From Mycolicibacterium flavescens (GTDB lineage: Bacteria; Actinomycetota; Actinomycetes; Mycobacteriales; Mycobacteriaceae): a stretch of 64,000 nt of DNA. Where the stretch lies: positions 310,001 through 374,000 of the forward strand of contig NZ_MIHA01000001.1 of NCBI RefSeq assembly GCF_001722335.1, read 5' to 3'. Of the stretch, positions 61,746-64,000 are shown piece after piece (position 1 is the first letter of the stretch; each line of letters opens with the position of its first letter). The notes under the pieces are model-generated. The model was not told the origin of the DNA and did no database searches. It was given only the letters and a program-made list of their open reading frames with translations. Position numbers and translations under genes: made by a program.

Positions 61746-62921
61746 CTAGACCTCGATGACGACCGCGCCGCCCTGGCCGCCGCCGGCGCACATGGCCGCG
61801 ACGCCGATGCCGCCGCCGCGCCGCTGCAGTTCGTAGACCAGCGTGGTGACCATCCGCGCACCCGAGGCCGCGATCGGATGCCCGAGGCTGCAGCCGCTTC
61901 CGGAGAAATTCACCAGCTCCTCGTCGATCCCGAACTCCCGGCACGCCGCGATCGGCACCGACGCGAACGCCTCGTTGATCTCCCACAGCGCCACATCAGA
62001 GGCCTTGAGGCCGGCGCGGTCGAGCACCTTGCCGATCGCCTTGACCGCACCCAGGCCGCAGTCGCGCGGCGGCACACCCGCGGCGGCCCAGGCCTTCACG
62101 GTCGCCATCTTGGTCAGGCCGTGGGCCTCGGCGTAGCCGGCCTCGACGAGCGCCACCGCGGCTGCCGCGTCGTTGGTGCCGCTGCTGTTGCCCGCGGTGA
62201 TCGAGAACCCCTCGATCTCGGGGTGCAGCGGCTTGAGTCCGGCCAGCTTCTCGGCGGTGGTGTCGCGACGGGGATGCTCGTCGACGCTGAACTCGGTGAC
62301 CGAGCCGTCGAACTGCTGCACCTTCAGCGGCACGATCTCGTCGAGGAACTTGCCCGCGTCGATCGCGGCGATCGCGCGCTGGTGCGAGCGCGCCGCCCAC
62401 GCGTCCATCTCCTCACGGGTGATGCCGACCGCCTGCGCGGTGTTCCACCCGACCGTGATCGACATGTCGCGTGTCGGCGCGTCCGGGGTTTCGACGTGGG
62501 TGGGCGGCATCCACTTCTCCTCGAACTTCAGTTCGGGACCGGGGATGCGCCAGTTGACCAGCGGGGTCATCGACAGCGACTGCACACCGCCGGCGATCAG
62601 CACCCGCTCCATACCGGAGCCGATCTGCGCCGACGCGTTGCCGATCGCGGTCAGGCTGCCCGCGCAGTGCCGGTTGACCGCCTGGCCCGGAACGTCCTGC
62701 AGCCCGGTGGCGTCGGCCGCGTATCGCGCGAGATCGCCGCCGCCGTAATTGGATTCGGCGAAGATCAGATCGTCGATGTCCTTGGGATCGACCCCGGAGC
62801 GACGGATCACCTCCGGGAGGACGGTCGTGATCAGGGTCTCCGGCGGAGTGTTGACCAGCGTCCCCTTGAAGGAACGGCCGATCGCGGTCCTGGCGGCACC
62901 GACGATGACGGGTGTGGGCAT
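61746..62921 (-). CDS. Acetyl-CoA acyltransferase (thiolase)
   Basis: A 391-residue degradative thiolase with all catalytic residues: Cys in NRHCAGSLTAIG, His in SLGHPIAASGARM and the second Cys in AAMCAGGGQGGA. It cleaves 3-ketoacyl-CoA with CoA, ending beta-oxidation. Preferred start ATG 62921 (PTPVIVGAARTAIG), where GGAG lies five bases upstream; an ATG at 62945 would add eight residues but has no Shine-Dalgarno. It lies 64 bp downstream of an enoyl-CoA hydratase gene on the same strand. Confidence 0.93.
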   Translation of the reverse strand: MPTPVIVGAARTAIGRSFKGTLVNTPPETLITTVLPEVIRRSGVDPKDIDDLIFAESNYGGGDLARYAADATGLQDVPGQAVNRHCAGSLTAIGNASAQIGSGMERVLIAGGVQSLSMTPLVNWRIPGPELKFEEKWMPPTHVETPDAPTRDMSITVGWNTAQAVGITREEMDAWAARSHQRAIAAIDAGKFLDEIVPLKVQQFDGSVTEFSVDEHPRRDTTAEKLAGLKPLHPEIEGFSITAGNSSGTNDAAAAVALVEAGYAEAHGLTKMATVKAWAAAGVPPRDCGLGAVKAIGKVLDRAGLKASDVALWEINEAFASVPIAACREFGIDEELVNFSGSGCSLGHPIAASGARMVTTLVYELQRRGGGIGVAAMCAGGGQGGAVVIEV

Positions 62922-62985
62922 GTTCTCCACCTCGGGCTTCGACATTAAAGACGTTACAAAACTAGCAGATAATGTAGCTGCGGAC

Positions 62986-63861
62986 CTACTCCGGCTCGGG
63001 GACGTGAAAGTGCTCGTCACGCAGCCGGAACGCCTCCTTGGTGCCGTGCTGCGCGCGGGTCTTGACGAAGTTGAACTCCCCCTCGGCGAACTGCAGGTTC
63101 GTCCCGTAGGCGTGGAACAGATAGCTTGCGACCTCTTCCCCTTGGTAGGCCTGACTCTGCTCGACGAGCCGGAACGCCTCCTTGGCGATCACGACGCCGT
63201 CGGCGGGCATCTTGGCCGCCTTCTCGGCCCAGTACCGGGCCCTGGCCTGCACCCGGTCGGCCTCACAGGTCTCGGTGAACACGCCGAGGTGTTCGACCTC
63301 GGCGGCTTCGATGATGTCGCCGGTCAGCAGCAACCGCCGTGCGAGCACCGGACCGAGCCGGTGGAAGAACATGTGCAGGCTGCCCAGAGCGGGCCCGAGG
63401 AACCGGGTCGCAGGCATGCCGATCCTGGTGGTGCGGCCGATGACGGAGATGTCGGTCATCAGCGCCATCTCGAACCCGCCGCCCAGCGCGTACCCGTTGA
63501 TCTCGCCCACGGTGACCTTCGGGAAGCCCATGAAGTTGTGATAGAAGCCGAACGACTTGCGGTCCACGGTCAACCGACGGCGTTGACTCGGGCGCCGCTT
63601 GGCCTGCGCCGAGCGCTCGTCGCCGTACCAGCCGTAGGCGTTGTTCATGTCCGCGCCGGTGCTGAAAACCCCCTCGGCACCGCGCAGCAGCACCACGGTG
63701 ATGTCGTCGTCCTCGGCGACCTGGTCCAGATAGCGCCCGACGGTTTCGCGCATGGCCGCGTCGTAGGAGTTGCGCTGCGCGGGGTTGTTGAACGTGATGG
63801 TCGCGATCCGCTTGTCGCGGTCGACGTCGTAGAGCACGCGGTCATCGGCAGATGTGGTCAT
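62986..63861 (-). CDS. Enoyl-CoA hydratase/isomerase family protein
   Basis: A 291-residue crotonase: ATITFNNPAQRNSYDAAMRE, EGVFSTGADMNNAYGW, and EINGYALGGGFEMALMTDISV are the expected oxyanion-hole blocks. The segment where the second catalytic Glu usually sits reads PATRFLGPALGSLHMFF, without Glu, so the reaction may be isomerisation, hydrolysis or decarboxylation rather than standard hydration. A long basic loop (AQAKRRPSQRRRLTVDRK) is unusual. ATG 63861. It precedes the thiolase and follows a GntR-type gene at the edge. Confidence 0.88.
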   Translation of the reverse strand: MTTSADDRVLYDVDRDKRIATITFNNPAQRNSYDAAMRETVGRYLDQVAEDDDITVVLLRGAEGVFSTGADMNNAYGWYGDERSAQAKRRPSQRRRLTVDRKSFGFYHNFMGFPKVTVGEINGYALGGGFEMALMTDISVIGRTTRIGMPATRFLGPALGSLHMFFHRLGPVLARRLLLTGDIIEAAEVEHLGVFTETCEADRVQARARYWAEKAAKMPADGVVIAKEAFRLVEQSQAYQGEEVASYLFHAYGTNLQFAEGEFNFVKTRAQHGTKEAFRLRDEHFHVPEPE

Positions 63862-63870
63862 CTGGTGTCC

Positions 63871-64000
63871 TCACGGGGCTTGGGAGATGAGTTTGGCCTC
63901 AATGGTTTTGTCCGTTCCGGCGGCCAACGTGTTGCGCCGGGCCGCCGCGAGGTGGTCGGTGGCCAACCGGACCGCGCGTGCCTCGTTGCCGTCGCGGATC
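63871..64000 (-). CDS. C-terminal end of a GntR/FadR-type (FCD domain) regulator, cut by window edge
   Basis: An open frame enters from the right edge and stops at 63871, giving 42 residues: IRDGNEARAVRLATDHLAAA then RRNTLAAGTDKTIEAK. This resembles the last helices of an FCD ligand domain, where a (D/N)GN-x-ARAVRLA-x-H pattern is common. The 9-bp gap to the hydratase start suggests co-transcription. Only a fragment is seen, so the family call is tentative. Confidence 0.55.
   Translation of the reverse strand, partial: IRDGNEARAVRLATDHLAAARRNTLAAGTDKTIEAKLISQAP

Noticed and set aside
62945..62985. A further island operator upstream of the thiolase
   Set aside because: The AT-rich stretch with GTTACAAAACTAG shows no second half and does not fit the 7-3-7 dyad.
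27038..64000. Cholesterol (KstR) regulon assignment
   Set aside because: The operator sequence is different and the diagnostic ring-degradation, mce and kshB genes are absent from the window.

Overview
The window is high-GC actinobacterial DNA, best explained as a chromosome segment of a fast-growing mycobacterium (Mycolicibacterium-like). From memory, the gene order nrdHIE / FMN reductase / TetR / dinB2 / SDR / TetR / cyp136 / ligB / cstA at 5-27 kb reproduces the Mycobacterium tuberculosis Rv3051c-Rv3063 neighbourhood. No rRNA, tRNA, CRISPR array, insertion sequence or phage gene was seen.

Layout. 1-4.2 kb: an OFA-type MFS transporter cut by the window edge, a GNAT acetyltransferase, a CGNR zinc-finger regulator, a LysR effector domain without its HTH, a DUF5997 protein and a 54-residue membrane protein. 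4.2-8.1 kb: a frameshifted GIY-YIG homing-endonuclease relic directly behind nrdE, then the class Ib ribonucleotide reductase operon nrdHIE (minus strand) with an NrdR box upstream. 8.3-27 kb: the conserved mycobacterial block, interrupted by an MFS/TetR/AAA-ATPase insertion (10.6-14 kb) and by a segment (17.1-23 kb) with a stand-alone LeuA regulatory domain, a PAS-ANTAR protein, a TauE/SafE permease, a phosphotransferase, an SDR and a membrane-anchored sulfite-oxidase-like protein. The block ends with ligB, cstA and an overlapping ybdD-like gene.

27-64 kb is one large catabolic island: Baeyer-Villiger monooxygenase, KshA-like Rieske oxygenase, two P450s (one broken), three F420/flavin luciferase-like enzymes, two acyl-CoA synthetases, a paired acyl-CoA dehydrogenase, two crotonase-fold enzymes, two thiolases, a CoA-transferase, an AccD-like carboxyltransferase, three amidohydrolases, short-chain dehydrogenases, an aldehyde dehydrogenase, a DapA-like aldolase, a molybdopterin oxidoreductase and two closely similar TetR regulators. 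This set suits oxidative opening of a hydrophobic alicyclic or terpenoid/steroid-like compound followed by CoA-thioester beta-oxidation; the substrate cannot be read from the sequence.

The strongest new signal is a 17-bp palindrome, ACTGTAA-N3-TTACAGT. Four perfect and several degenerate copies occur only in this island, almost all 13-60 bp from start codons and often in divergent promoters. Both TetR proteins carry the same recognition helix, so the island looks like a single self-contained regulon. Other notable points are a DinB2 polymerase with Gln at the steric-gate position, a P450 pseudogene that lost its haem-ligand loop, enzyme homologues that lack catalytic residues, and a family of intergenic inverted repeats.
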